A DNA stretch of 6,243 nucleotides from Sulfurimonas sp. GTDB taxonomy: Bacteria > Campylobacterota > Campylobacteria > Campylobacterales > Sulfurimonadaceae. This document shows, one piece after another, positions 1 through 6,243 of the stretch (position 1 is the first letter of the stretch; the number at the start of each line of letters is the position of its first letter). The stretch is from NCBI GenBank assembly GCA_027063585.1, contig JAMORM010000089.1, positions 1 to 6,243 of the forward strand, given 5' to 3'. Below the pieces are notes generated by a model. That model searched no databases, was not told the origin of the DNA, and was given only the letters and a program-made list of their open reading frames with translations. A program made the translations under genes and the position numbers.

Positions 1-1046
1 TCCATGTGAAGCATTCCAAGAAAACCTACACGAAAGCCAAAACCAAGTGCTACTGACGTTTCAGGTTCATAAGACAGAGAAGAATCATTGAGCTTGAGTT
101 TATCTAGCGCATCACGAAGGTCTTCAAACTTGTCTGTGTCGATTGGGAAGATTCCGGCAAATACAAATGGTTTAGCAGGCTCATAAGTTCCAACTGGTTC
201 AGTAGCAGGATTTTTTGCATCGGTAATAGTATCTCCGACATTTATAACTGCTACCTCTTTAAGACCGAGAACAACAATCCCAATCTCACCACACTTAATA
301 GCTTTAGTTTTTATTTTTTTCATAGGATGTGGATACATTAAATCTAAAACGTGATGTTCTTCGCCGTTACTCATAAGTTTGATATTTTGACCCTTAGTAA
401 TCTCTCCATCAAAAACACGAACAAGGGCTAAGGCACCAAGATAGGAATCAAACCATGAGTCATAAATAATCGCTTTAGTGGTAGCTTTAGGATTTCCAGT
501 GGGTGCTGGAATTCTATCTACTATAGCATCTATAAGCGCTCTTATTCCAACACCTGTTTTTGCTGAAACAAGACAAGCATCGGTTGCATCGATTCCAATA
601 GCTTCTTCTATCTCTTCAGCCACACGCTCCGGTTCGGCAGCAGGTAAGTCTATCTTGTTTATAACTGGAATAAGTTCCAAATCATTATCAAGGGCAAGAT
701 ACACATTTGCAATAGTTTGCGCTTCAACGCCCTGTGCAGCATCAACAATAAGAAGTGCTCCATCAGAAGATGCCAAAGATTTACTTACTTCATAGGAAAA
801 ATCAACATGACCGGGTGTGTCTATAAGATTAAGTATATAGTGCTCACCATTTCTAACATAGTCAAGACGAACAGATTGCGCTTTGATGGTTATACCACGT
901 TCTTGTTCTATATCCATGGTATCCATCATCTGTGTACCCATTTCCCGTTCAGTCACAGAACCGCACTCTTGTATAATTCTGTCAGCCAAGGTACTTTTCC
1001 CATGGTCTATATGGGCAATGATAGAGAAGTTTCTAATATTTTTCAA
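1..1046 (-). CDS. lepA: Translation elongation factor 4 (LepA/EF-4), N-terminal 348 codons, cut by window edge
   Basis: LepA is a ribosome-associated GTPase of the EF-G-like translational GTPase family, proposed to back-translocate or remodel stalled ribosomes and to aid 30S assembly. Visible in the translation are G1 AHIDHGKST (residues 11-19), the switch I region RGITIKAQ (50-57), G3 DTPGH (76-80), G4 NKID (130-133) and G5 SAK (160-162). A beta-barrel domain II follows from about residue 185, then the start of the EF-G-like domain III (from about 290). The fragment ends in the LepA signature [16 protein letters not shown], just before position 1. The family is about 595-600 residues long, so roughly 58% is present. 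The start is a TTG at 1046-1044. It gives [18 protein letters not shown], the usual LepA N-terminus, and an AGGA ribosome site lies 6 nt upstream. No ATG is available at the right place. It follows prs by 8 bp and is very probably cotranscribed with it. Confidence 0.97.
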   Translation of the reverse strand, partial: MKNIRNFSIIAHIDHGKSTLADRIIQECGSVTEREMGTQMMDTMDIEQERGITIKAQSVRLDYVRNGEHYILNLIDTPGHVDFSYEVSKSLASSDGALLIVDAAQGVEAQTIANVYLALDNDLELIPVINKIDLPAAEPERVAEEIEEAIGIDATDACLVSAKTGVGIRALIDAIVDRIPAPTGNPKATTKAIIYDSWFDSYLGALALVRVFDGEITKGQNIKLMSNGEEHHVLDLMYPHPMKKIKTKAIKCGEIGIVVLGLKEVAVINVGDTITDAKNPATEPVGTYEPAKPFVFAGIFPIDTDKFEDLRDALDKLKLNDSSLSYEPETSVALGFGFRVGFLGMLHM

Positions 1047-1052
1047 TGATAT

Positions 1053-1056
1053 TCCT
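1053..1056 (-). promoter_or_regulatory. lepA ribosome binding site overlapping the prs stop codon
   Basis: On the minus strand the end of prs reads TAGGAATATCATTG. The AGGA core shares its AG with the prs stop TAG and sits 6 nt before the TTG start of lepA. This site decides the TTG start and suggests that ribosomes finishing prs can reinitiate on lepA. The motif and spacing are seen directly; the coupling is inferred. Confidence 0.75.
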
Positions 1057-1981
1057 ATGTAAAAAGACTGTTTACGCTCTCGTTGTGATACACTCTGCGA
1101 ATTACTTCAGCAAAAAGTGGAGCAACGGTTAATATTTTAATCTTTGAGTGTGGTTGTGATTCTAGTGTATTTGTGATAATAAGTTCATCAAGTTCACCAT
1201 TTTCAAGATTTTGATATGCTTTACCACTGAGTACGCCGTGTGTCGCACATGCCATAACCGAAGTTGCCCCTTTGTTTTTAAGTGCAGTCGCAGCTTTTAC
1301 CATTGTTCCTGCAGTATCGACCATGTCATCTATCATAATGACATCTTTGCCTTCAACATCACCGATGATATTCATTACTTCGCTCTCATTTGCTTTTTCA
1401 CGGCGTTTGTCAACTATAACCATTTCAAGCCCCATACGTTTTGCAAAGTAACGGGCACGAGCAACTCCGCCGATATCAGGAGAAGCAATAACAGGATTTT
1501 TAAGATTTTTACTTTTGATATACTGCTCAAATGTGATAGAACCATAAAGATTGTCAACTGGAATATCAAAAAACCCTTGAATTTGTCCAGCATGAAGGTC
1601 TATTGTGACAACTCTGTCAATTCCCGCAGTCTCATATAAATTTGCTACAAGTTTTGCAGTAATTGGTACACGAGGAGCAGCTTTTCTATCTTGTCTAGCA
1701 TAACCATAGTATGGCACAACAGCAGTGATACTTGAAGCTGATGAGCGTTTTAATGCATCTGTCATAATAAGCAGTTCCATCAAATTATCATTTGAAGGTG
1801 CTCCTGTTGATTGAACGATAAATACATCACGACCACGAACAGATTCAGCAATTTGAACTGAAATTTCACCATCACTAAACTTTTTAACATCAGCTTTTGC
1901 TAATGGAACATCTAAAATACTACAAATTTCTTTTGCAAAATCAACACTCGCAGAACCGGCAAAAATCTTATAACCACGCAT
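1055..1981 (-). CDS. prs: Ribose-phosphate pyrophosphokinase (PRPP synthetase, class I)
   Basis: This cytosolic enzyme transfers pyrophosphate from ATP to ribose 5-phosphate, making PRPP for purine, pyrimidine, histidine, tryptophan and NAD synthesis. At 308 residues it has the usual bacterial length. Family landmarks are present in order: [10 protein letters not shown] (residues 35-44), the ATP-site segment [10 protein letters not shown] (91-100), the metal and ATP-binding histidine in [14 protein letters not shown] (126-139, His130), the flexible catalytic loop DKRREKANE (191-199), and the PRPP-binding loop [15 protein letters not shown] (213-227) with its acidic pair followed by TAGT. The ATG at 1981 has an AAGGAA ribosome site 5 nt upstream. 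The gene is preceded by a 59-bp gap after perR that contains a good -10 box, and lepA follows 8 bp downstream. Nothing in the protein looks damaged or unusual. The identification is firm. Confidence 0.98.
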   Translation of the reverse strand: MRGYKIFAGSASVDFAKEICSILDVPLAKADVKKFSDGEISVQIAESVRGRDVFIVQSTGAPSNDNLMELLIMTDALKRSSASSITAVVPYYGYARQDRKAAPRVPITAKLVANLYETAGIDRVVTIDLHAGQIQGFFDIPVDNLYGSITFEQYIKSKNLKNPVIASPDIGGVARARYFAKRMGLEMVIVDKRREKANESEVMNIIGDVEGKDVIMIDDMVDTAGTMVKAATALKNKGATSVMACATHGVLSGKAYQNLENGELDELIITNTLESQPHSKIKILTVAPLFAEVIRRVYHNESVNSLFT

Positions 1982-1986
1982 TGGTA

Positions 1987-1992
1987 TTCCTT
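1987..1992 (-). promoter_or_regulatory. prs ribosome binding site
   Basis: AAGGAA on the minus strand lies 5 nt before the ATG of prs. It is the strongest Shine-Dalgarno sequence in the window and confirms this start. By contrast the upstream perR gene has none. Confidence 0.8.
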
Positions 1993-2008
1993 CTTGGAAA
2001 AATTAATG

Positions 2009-2021
2009 CTGTATTATACAG
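2009..2021 (-). promoter_or_regulatory. Probable prs-lepA promoter -10 region inside a 13-bp palindrome
   Basis: On the minus strand the perR-prs gap contains TATAAT (2018-2013), 31 bp before the prs start. No TTGACA-like box lies 15-19 bp upstream, which fits the sigma-70 promoters of Campylobacterota, where the -35 box is weak or absent. Transcription would begin near 2006 and leave a leader of about 25 nt that includes the AAGGAA site. The -10 box is embedded in the perfect palindrome CTGTAT-A-ATACAG, which could be an operator or chance in AT-rich DNA. The hexamer and symmetry are seen; promoter activity and protein binding are inferred. Confidence 0.5.
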
Positions 2022-2040
2022 AAATTGTTCTGAGTATATG

Positions 2041-2448
2041 TTAAAGTTGTTGACACTTTTGGCAAAGTCCGGATAAAACTAAAGCTGCTTTGTCAATTTT
2101 GAAATGAGAAGCTTGTGAAGCAAGTTGGACGGTTTGTGACAAGTCCAGCATAATGTCTTGAATTTCACCACATTGTCTGCAGACTACATGTGAATGTGTC
2201 TCTTTTGTAAGCTCATATACTGATTTTTCATTTGGGATTTTCACTTCTTGTATAAAAGCATTCTCTATCATCAGATTAATGTTTTTGTAAATAGTAGCAA
2301 GTGAAATTGAATTAAACTTTTTTAACATGACTTCATACAGTTTTTCTATTGTCATGTGCCCATTACAACCAAGTGCATTTGCAATTTCTAATCTTTGAGG
2401 CGTTGCCTTTAAATGGTGCTGTCGTAATATGTCTGTATAATTATTCAT
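2041..2448 (-). CDS. perR: Fur-family transcriptional regulator, PerR-like (peroxide-responsive repressor)
   Basis: This is a DNA-binding metalloregulator of the Fur family, 135 residues from the ATG at 2448. The winged-helix half carries LKATPQRLEIANAL (13-26) and the recognition-helix segment SISLATIYKN (47-56). The dimerisation half has two CxxC pairs, CRQC (90-93) and CQKC (129-132), which form the structural zinc site. Residues matching the PerR regulatory metal site of Bacillus are His31 (in HMTIEKLYE), Glu79, His85 and His87 (the HSH motif) and Asp98 (in EIQDI). The Asp at the last position, where Fur proteins usually have Glu, and the LKATPQR N-terminus favour PerR over iron-sensing Fur or Zur. 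An in-frame GTG at 2463 would add MYNFI, but neither start has a Shine-Dalgarno sequence and the ATG fits the family N-terminus better. The gene lies between holA and prs. An inverted repeat over its start suggests autoregulation. The family is certain; the PerR subclass is likely. Confidence 0.9.
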   Translation of the reverse strand: MNNYTDILRQHHLKATPQRLEIANALGCNGHMTIEKLYEVMLKKFNSISLATIYKNINLMIENAFIQEVKIPNEKSVYELTKETHSHVVCRQCGEIQDIMLDLSQTVQLASQASHFKIDKAALVLSGLCQKCQQL

Positions 2449-2462
2449 AATGAAATTATACA
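2434..2462 (-). promoter_or_regulatory. Inverted repeat over perR -10 box and start codon, candidate PerR/Fur operator
   Basis: On the minus strand TGTATAATT (2462-2454) is repeated in exact inverted form as AATTATACA (2442-2434), with 11 nt between. The repeat is centred on the A of the perR ATG. Its arms resemble half-sites of the Fur-superfamily AT-rich operators, such as the PerR box TTATAATnATTATAA, although the spacing is longer. A bound dimer would cover both the -10 box and the start codon. The symmetry is seen directly; binding by the encoded regulator is inferred. Confidence 0.5.
2455..2460 (-). promoter_or_regulatory. Candidate perR promoter -10 box (TATAAT)
   Basis: A perfect TATAAT preceded by TG ends 6 nt before the perR ATG at 2448. 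The DNA upstream is T- and A-rich with no -35 box, as is common in Campylobacterota. Initiation seven bases after the box would fall on the A of ATG and produce a leaderless mRNA. If real, perR has its own promoter in addition to read-through from holA. The box also lies inside the inverted repeat. Confidence 0.4.
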
Positions 2463-2486
2463 CTATAAATATTTAAAAATAGTTTT

Positions 2487-3455
2487 CTAAAGTAGTTTTT
2501 GCAATCGGATTAAGCTTGAGAGGAGAATTGCGCTTTTATCTACATTTGAACTTTTCATCTGAAGTTCGCTATTTAAGAGTAACTCGTGAAGTTTTGAATA
2601 CGTTTGTGGTTTGATTTTAATCGCCGCAGATGCTTTTTGTTCCACAATAAATGATGGAGCTCTATAGCCTAAAATTTCTAAAGCATTAGGTGCACCGTTT
2701 ATGCGAATGTAAATGTTAAACATATATAGTTGTGTCAAATAGGTTGTGATTGCACTGATGATTCTTATTTCATCTTCGCCATGTTCCAGTATATTTAGTA
2801 AATCAGGACGAAAATCTTTTTTCTCAAGCAGTTTTTTTATAAAATCATCAAGATTAATACTTGCAAGCCCATAAACCAAAGTGTCGACATCTTTTGTTGT
2901 AATTGCTCTATCATAGACTCGGAATTTGTCTATTTCATTTGATGCAAGCGCAACATCTCCGTTATGAATTTTAAGCAGATGAGAAATTGTAAACTTATCA
3001 ATATTGACATTTTTTTCCTGCGCAAGTTGAAAAACAATATTTTGTGCTTCATACTCTTTGGGATGAAAAAATCTCACACTCATGGCATTTGTCTTGGCAA
3101 AAGCTTTTTTATTATTGTATGTTTTATGATCTGAACCGTAGTAGGCATATACAAAAATATTGTCTGGATTTTTATCGCATAACGCTAAAAGCGTGTCAAG
3201 CTCTTTTTTGGGAACTTTTTTTTCACTTTTAATGATGAGAATATTCCTATCCCCAAAAAGTGAACCTTGGGAAAGATGATCCTTTGCAGAGTTAAAATTA
3301 TACTCGTCGTGGTAATAGTTGAGTATATTTGCGTCTTCTATATTTGTCAACATTTTTGTGTACATGTCTATTAAAAAAGTGCTTTCACCGAAGAAAATAA
3401 AACTGTTTGAAATACTTTTATTCTGTATATGCTTATCAAATTCGTTTTTATACAT
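2487..3455 (-). CDS. holA: DNA polymerase III subunit delta (clamp loader)
   Basis: HolA is the delta subunit of the DnaX clamp-loader complex. It opens the beta sliding clamp so that it can be loaded on primed DNA. At 322 residues it matches the family (about 320-345). The N-terminal AAA+-like domain shows FIFFGESTFLIDMYTKML (residues 20-37), where active ATPases would have a P-loop; delta normally lacks a Walker A motif, as here. The segment around SQGSLFGDRNILIIKSEK (62-79) is typical of delta, and a helical C-terminal collar domain covers about 200-322. The ATG shares its A with the rnr stop codon (TAATG), and only a distant GGGAAA lies upstream, so translation is probably coupled to rnr. 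The rnr-holA pairing is also found in other Campylobacterota, including Helicobacter pylori to my knowledge. The call rests on overall pattern and context because delta is poorly conserved in sequence. Confidence 0.88.
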   Translation of the reverse strand: MYKNEFDKHIQNKSISNSFIFFGESTFLIDMYTKMLTNIEDANILNYYHDEYNFNSAKDHLSQGSLFGDRNILIIKSEKKVPKKELDTLLALCDKNPDNIFVYAYYGSDHKTYNNKKAFAKTNAMSVRFFHPKEYEAQNIVFQLAQEKNVNIDKFTISHLLKIHNGDVALASNEIDKFRVYDRAITTKDVDTLVYGLASINLDDFIKKLLEKKDFRPDLLNILEHGEDEIRIISAITTYLTQLYMFNIYIRINGAPNALEILGYRAPSFIVEQKASAAIKIKPQTYSKLHELLLNSELQMKSSNVDKSAILLSSLIRLQKLL

Positions 3456-5395
3456 TATTTGTCTATTTTCCCAACTACAGAGGCATATATTCTGGCTCTT
3501 GCTATATTAACTTTGTCAAGTCTTATAATGACATCCTCAAAGAGCGCAACATCCGCTCCGGCTGTAAAATGCAGTCTTGCACCAATGATTTCATCATGTA
3601 GCTGGGCACGAAGTTCCGGGTCAGTGGAGGTAATTCTTGCTTTAAACTCTTTATGCAGATTCTCTTGTGCCCATCTTGCATATTTTCGTGCTTTATATTC
3701 AGACTCTATAATCATAGCTTCACGCTCTTTTTCACTGATAGCCATACTCAGAGATTCTATATTTCTTAAAACATAAGATTGCTCTTGTGTATCACCTCTG
3801 TTGATCGCTTTTAGAAGTCTGTGAACGATTAAATCACTGTATCTTCTAATAGGGGAGGTGAAATGTGTATACTCTTTAAAACCGAGACCGAAGTGCCCGA
3901 CATTTATAGGGGAGTAGCGTGCCTGCATCTGTGACTGAATAATGAGCGTATCTACTTCAGGCTCTATGCCCATCTCTTTTGCCTGCTTTTGTATTAAGTC
4001 AATCGTCTCTTTTATAGTGTTCTTAATCTCTACATGGATGCCAATACCGGCTAATTCCTGATAGAGCTTTTGCAGTTTTGCCTGACTTGGTGGTTCATGA
4101 ATTCTAAAAAGTCCTCTTTTATAGCGCTTTGCCGCCTCTTTATTGGCTAAAAGCATACAATCTTCTATCAGTCCATGCGATGGAGTTTCCTCTGCAACTG
4201 TAGTTGAAACAAGGTTTGTATTTTCATCTAATGTCATTTCTATTTCAGTAGAGTGAAAGTCAAAACCGTCTTTAAGCCGTTTTTCTCTTAATCTGTCTGT
4301 GAGTGTTCTGAGTTTTCTTATCCAGGTAAATATCTTTTTTTCTTCTTCTGTCTTTGCTTGAAGTTTTCCTTCAAAAAAGAGATCAATTTCTTCATAGTTG
4401 AATCTTCTGTCTGAATGCATAAGTGCCTCATAAACTTCTGATTTTACCACTTCTAGCGTGTTTACATCCAATTTGATTTCAAAGACATAAGCGAGTCTAT
4501 CAACATGGGGCTGCAAAGAACATAAAGTTTCACTCAGTTCACGCGGCAGCATCGGAATAGATCGATGCGGCAGATAGATAGAAAAACTTCTGTAAATAGC
4601 CTCTGTATCTATAGGACCAAAAGGTGTGACATATTCACTTACGTCTGCAATGGCGACGTAAAGCGTCGAATTTTTATCGTCCCAATATATAGCATCATCA
4701 AAATCTTTTGCGGTTACAGGGTCAATCGTACAAAAAGTCAAATCTCTCAAGTCTTTTCTGTTTGGATATTTTGAAGCATCTACTTGTTTGAAAGAACGTG
4801 CGATTTTTAAAACTTCTTCATCAAATTCATCATGCTTGTTAAATTGGGCAAGAACAATTTTTTCATCAGCTTTTGGGTCCTTTATATTACCGATTTTTTC
4901 CATGATTTTGTTTTCATGATTATCTATTTTAAACAAGTCACCAATTTCATAAGCATTAAGTTCCTCAGGAGTCATTTCAGCACCAAGAGGGTACTCTGTT
5001 TTAAGTTCCACTAACGCTTTGTGCCCCTCTTTCATTATAATGTAAGCAACACTGTATGTTTGTTCTCGTCCGACGATCTCTACAACTTTGGCACTCGGCG
5101 GACCTCTGTGTCCAAGAAGTCTTTGCGCAATGACCAGATCACCTTCACTTGCGAGCCCAAGATTGTTTTCATTTATAAATAGGTCTTTAATATTTTCACC
5201 TATTACATGTAAGTAGGCTGTTCCTTTTTGTATCAATCCCAATACTCCGGCACGGTACTTGGAATTAAACTTATATATATGATGTTTGTGTGTAAGATAT
5301 TTTTTTGCGAGCCATTCTCTTACCAACGGAAGTTCTTCTTCTGTGATGTCTTGCTCGCTTAATCCGTGAGTGAGGCGTATTAGTAATGATTTCAA
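3455..5395 (-). CDS. rnr: Ribonuclease R (RNB-family 3'-5' exoribonuclease)
   Basis: RNase R degrades RNA processively from the 3' end, including structured mRNA and defective rRNA. Domain order is an N-terminal helical segment (about 1-40), two cold-shock-like OB folds (about 46-108 and 112-185), the RNB catalytic domain (about 215-535) and a short C-terminal S1-like region (about 582-643). The four metal-binding aspartates lie in TIDPVTAKDFDDA as Asp225, Asp231, Asp233 and Asp234, with the same spacing as Asp201/207/209/210 of E. coli RNase II. Other RNB signatures are HRSIPMLPRELSETLCSL (277-294) and HFTSPIRRYSDL (511-522), which carries the catalytic arginine. The protein is 646 residues against 813 in E. 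coli; the Lys-rich tail is absent and the S1 region is degenerate. The start is a TTG at 5395, the only usual start codon after the upstream in-frame stop at 5416-5414. The HDOD gene ends 13 bp before it. Confidence 0.96.
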   Translation of the reverse strand: MKSLLIRLTHGLSEQDITEEELPLVREWLAKKYLTHKHHIYKFNSKYRAGVLGLIQKGTAYLHVIGENIKDLFINENNLGLASEGDLVIAQRLLGHRGPPSAKVVEIVGREQTYSVAYIIMKEGHKALVELKTEYPLGAEMTPEELNAYEIGDLFKIDNHENKIMEKIGNIKDPKADEKIVLAQFNKHDEFDEEVLKIARSFKQVDASKYPNRKDLRDLTFCTIDPVTAKDFDDAIYWDDKNSTLYVAIADVSEYVTPFGPIDTEAIYRSFSIYLPHRSIPMLPRELSETLCSLQPHVDRLAYVFEIKLDVNTLEVVKSEVYEALMHSDRRFNYEEIDLFFEGKLQAKTEEEKKIFTWIRKLRTLTDRLREKRLKDGFDFHSTEIEMTLDENTNLVSTTVAEETPSHGLIEDCMLLANKEAAKRYKRGLFRIHEPPSQAKLQKLYQELAGIGIHVEIKNTIKETIDLIQKQAKEMGIEPEVDTLIIQSQMQARYSPINVGHFGLGFKEYTHFTSPIRRYSDLIVHRLLKAINRGDTQEQSYVLRNIESLSMAISEKEREAMIIESEYKARKYARWAQENLHKEFKARITSTDPELRAQLHDEIIGARLHFTAGADVALFEDVIIRLDKVNIARARIYASVVGKIDK

Positions 5396-5408
5396 TGAAT
5401 TATATTCT

Positions 5409-6209
5409 TTATTTTATATTTTCAACAGCTGTGTCGAAACTGTCCATATCAAGATTATACTTTTCTATTAATTCTTTAGCAGCTTCAAGACTTTTGTTCG
5501 TAACAACCCCATCTATAGGAACGGCAACCCGTACTACATGTAGAATTCGTGCAGCTTTTTTGTCTTCTTCTTGTGCGGCATCAGGGTTTTGACAATTTTT
5601 TATAACATCAACGAGCCCCTCTTCAAATTTCCATTGCGCAAAGATAGTAGCACTGACTTCAGGTGTGTCAACACCTACTATTTCTCTCTCTGCCGCTTCA
5701 ACATCTTGAAGTTCATGCAGAGCCGCTTTAAATTCTGCTTCTTTTTTGTCAGCCATAATTTGCTGCGCAATAAGGACTTTTCCTATTTCTACTAAAAAAG
5801 CGGCAGGAGATAAAACACCCAAAAGTCTATTTTCTCTTTTTATACACCAAGCGGTTGTCAGTGCATGTTGTTTTTTTGAAAGTTCTGAAAACATTTCATT
5901 GGTTATACCGTATGGCGAGAGATCCAGATTAAAACTCTTCTTAACAATAGAAGCCAATGCAAAGCCGCGAACGGTTCCCATTCCGAAAAGTCCGACTGCT
6001 TGGCTGATTGCATTGATCTCTCTGGAAAAGCCGTAAAGCGGAGAGTTTGCAGCTTTGAGTATATCCGCAGTCAATAATGGATCTTTTTCTAAAATCTTTG
6101 CCATATCGTTAAAAGTACTATCTGGATCTTTGTAAACTTTTTCAATTTGCAGTGCAGATTCAGGAAGAGGCGGGAGTTGTTTGATTTTTTTTAGTATTTC
6201 TTCAGTCAT
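5409..6209 (-). CDS. HDOD domain-containing protein, signalling role unknown
   Basis: HDOD is a helical domain related to HD phosphohydrolases that usually lacks catalytic residues and acts as a regulatory or scaffold module. The 266-residue protein begins with the diagnostic LPPLPESALQIEKVYKDPD (12-30), then EKDPLLTADILKAANSPLYG (41-60) and the ISQAVGLFGMGTVRGFAL segment (68-85). The place where HD enzymes read LLHDIGK reads FLVEIGK (138-144) here, so the His-Asp pair is missing and phosphohydrolase activity is unlikely. No signal peptide, membrane segment or second domain is visible, which points to a cytoplasmic single-domain protein. The ATG at 6209 is preceded by GAGAG about 7 nt away. 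It is first in the run and ends 13 bp before rnr. A Campylobacter jejuni HDOD protein (Cj0248) affects motility, but equivalence is not shown here. Domain assignment is firm; function is not. Confidence 0.9.
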   Translation of the reverse strand: MTEEILKKIKQLPPLPESALQIEKVYKDPDSTFNDMAKILEKDPLLTADILKAANSPLYGFSREINAISQAVGLFGMGTVRGFALASIVKKSFNLDLSPYGITNEMFSELSKKQHALTTAWCIKRENRLLGVLSPAAFLVEIGKVLIAQQIMADKKEAEFKAALHELQDVEAAEREIVGVDTPEVSATIFAQWKFEEGLVDVIKNCQNPDAAQEEDKKAARILHVVRVAVPIDGVVTNKSLEAAKELIEKYNLDMDSFDTAVENIK

Positions 6210-6216
6210 TGAATTT

Positions 6217-6221
6217 CTCTC
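6217..6221 (-). promoter_or_regulatory. Ribosome binding site of the HDOD gene
   Basis: GAGAG on the minus strand within TAAAGAGAGAAATTCAATG lies 7 nt before the ATG. It is of moderate strength and supports the start at 6209. Confidence 0.5.
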
Positions 6222-6225
6222 TTTA

Positions 6226-6231
6226 ATTATA
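6226..6231 (-). promoter_or_regulatory. Possible -10 box upstream of the HDOD gene
   Basis: TATAAT lies 16 nt before the HDOD ATG in the short stretch left at the window edge. Predicted initiation near 6219 would fall within the ribosome site and give a very short leader, so this may be a chance match in AT-rich DNA. The upstream sequence needed to judge a promoter is outside the window. Confidence 0.25.
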
Positions 6232-6243
6232 TCTAAAATATAG

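Noticed and set aside
478..1049. Plus-strand open frames of 105 and 110 codons
   Set aside because: They lie entirely opposite the well-conserved lepA G domain; their translations have no recognisable domain, and no ribosome site was noted.
1211..1639. Plus-strand open frame of 142 codons
   Set aside because: Antisense shadow of prs, rich in Cys, Phe and His as expected of a reverse-frame translation; no family resemblance.
1982..2040. Rho-independent terminator after perR
   Set aside because: The only symmetric element (2009-2021) has a one-base centre and no GC-rich stem or following U-run, so it cannot form a terminator hairpin.
3407..3776. Overlapping plus-strand open frames of 64 and 115 codons across the rnr-holA junction
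   Set aside because: Antisense to two firmly identified genes that overlap by one base; no independent coding signal.
5399..5404. TATAAT on the minus strand just before the rnr TTG start
   Set aside because: It ends only 3 nt before the start codon, so initiation would fall inside the gene; likely chance in the AT-rich 13-bp gap after the HDOD gene.
5746..6036. Plus-strand open frame of 96 codons opposite the HDOD gene
   Set aside because: Shadow of the HDOD coding frame; no motif or ribosome site supports it.
1..6243. Mobile element, CRISPR array, toxin-antitoxin pair or phage genes
   Set aside because: No repeats, transposase, integrase or array structure seen; the strand is almost fully occupied by housekeeping genes of similar base composition.

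Overview
The window is an AT-rich bacterial chromosome segment whose six recognisable genes all lie on the minus strand, so transcription runs from the right end towards position 1. Gene content and protein style suggest Campylobacterota (epsilonproteobacteria), perhaps a Sulfurimonas-like sulfur oxidiser. The pointers are a short RNase R of about 646 residues directly followed by holA, a PerR-type Fur protein carrying LKATPQR and SISLATIYKN, and promoter-like sequences with a good TATAAT box but no -35 box. The genus is an inference; no marker here settles it.

In transcription order (right to left) the window holds a short AT-rich leader with a possible promoter (6210-6243), an HDOD-domain protein (5409-6209), rnr for RNase R (3455-5395), holA for the clamp-loader delta subunit (2487-3455), a perR-like Fur-family regulator (2041-2448, or to 2463 with a GTG start), prs for PRPP synthetase (1055-1981), and the first 348 codons of lepA/EF-4 (1-1046), which runs off the left edge. 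Spacing is tight: 13 bp between HDOD and rnr, a 1-nt TAATG overlap between rnr and holA, 8 bp between prs and lepA. Only two gaps could hold internal promoters: holA/perR and perR/prs (59 bp). Each has a TGTATAAT sequence embedded in a palindrome. No gene-free stretch exceeds 60 bp, and no RNA gene, mobile element, CRISPR array or convincing terminator was seen.

Functionally this is a housekeeping cluster: RNA decay (RNase R), replication (delta subunit), nucleotide precursor supply (PRPP synthetase), translation (LepA), a probable peroxide-sensing repressor, and an HDOD protein of unknown signalling role. I see no evidence of a new multi-gene system. The best leads are regulatory. A 9-bp perfect inverted repeat spans the -10 box and start codon of perR, which suggests autorepression and possibly a leaderless mRNA. 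A 13-bp palindrome sits over the prs -10 box. RNase R also has a short, degenerate C-terminal S1 region.
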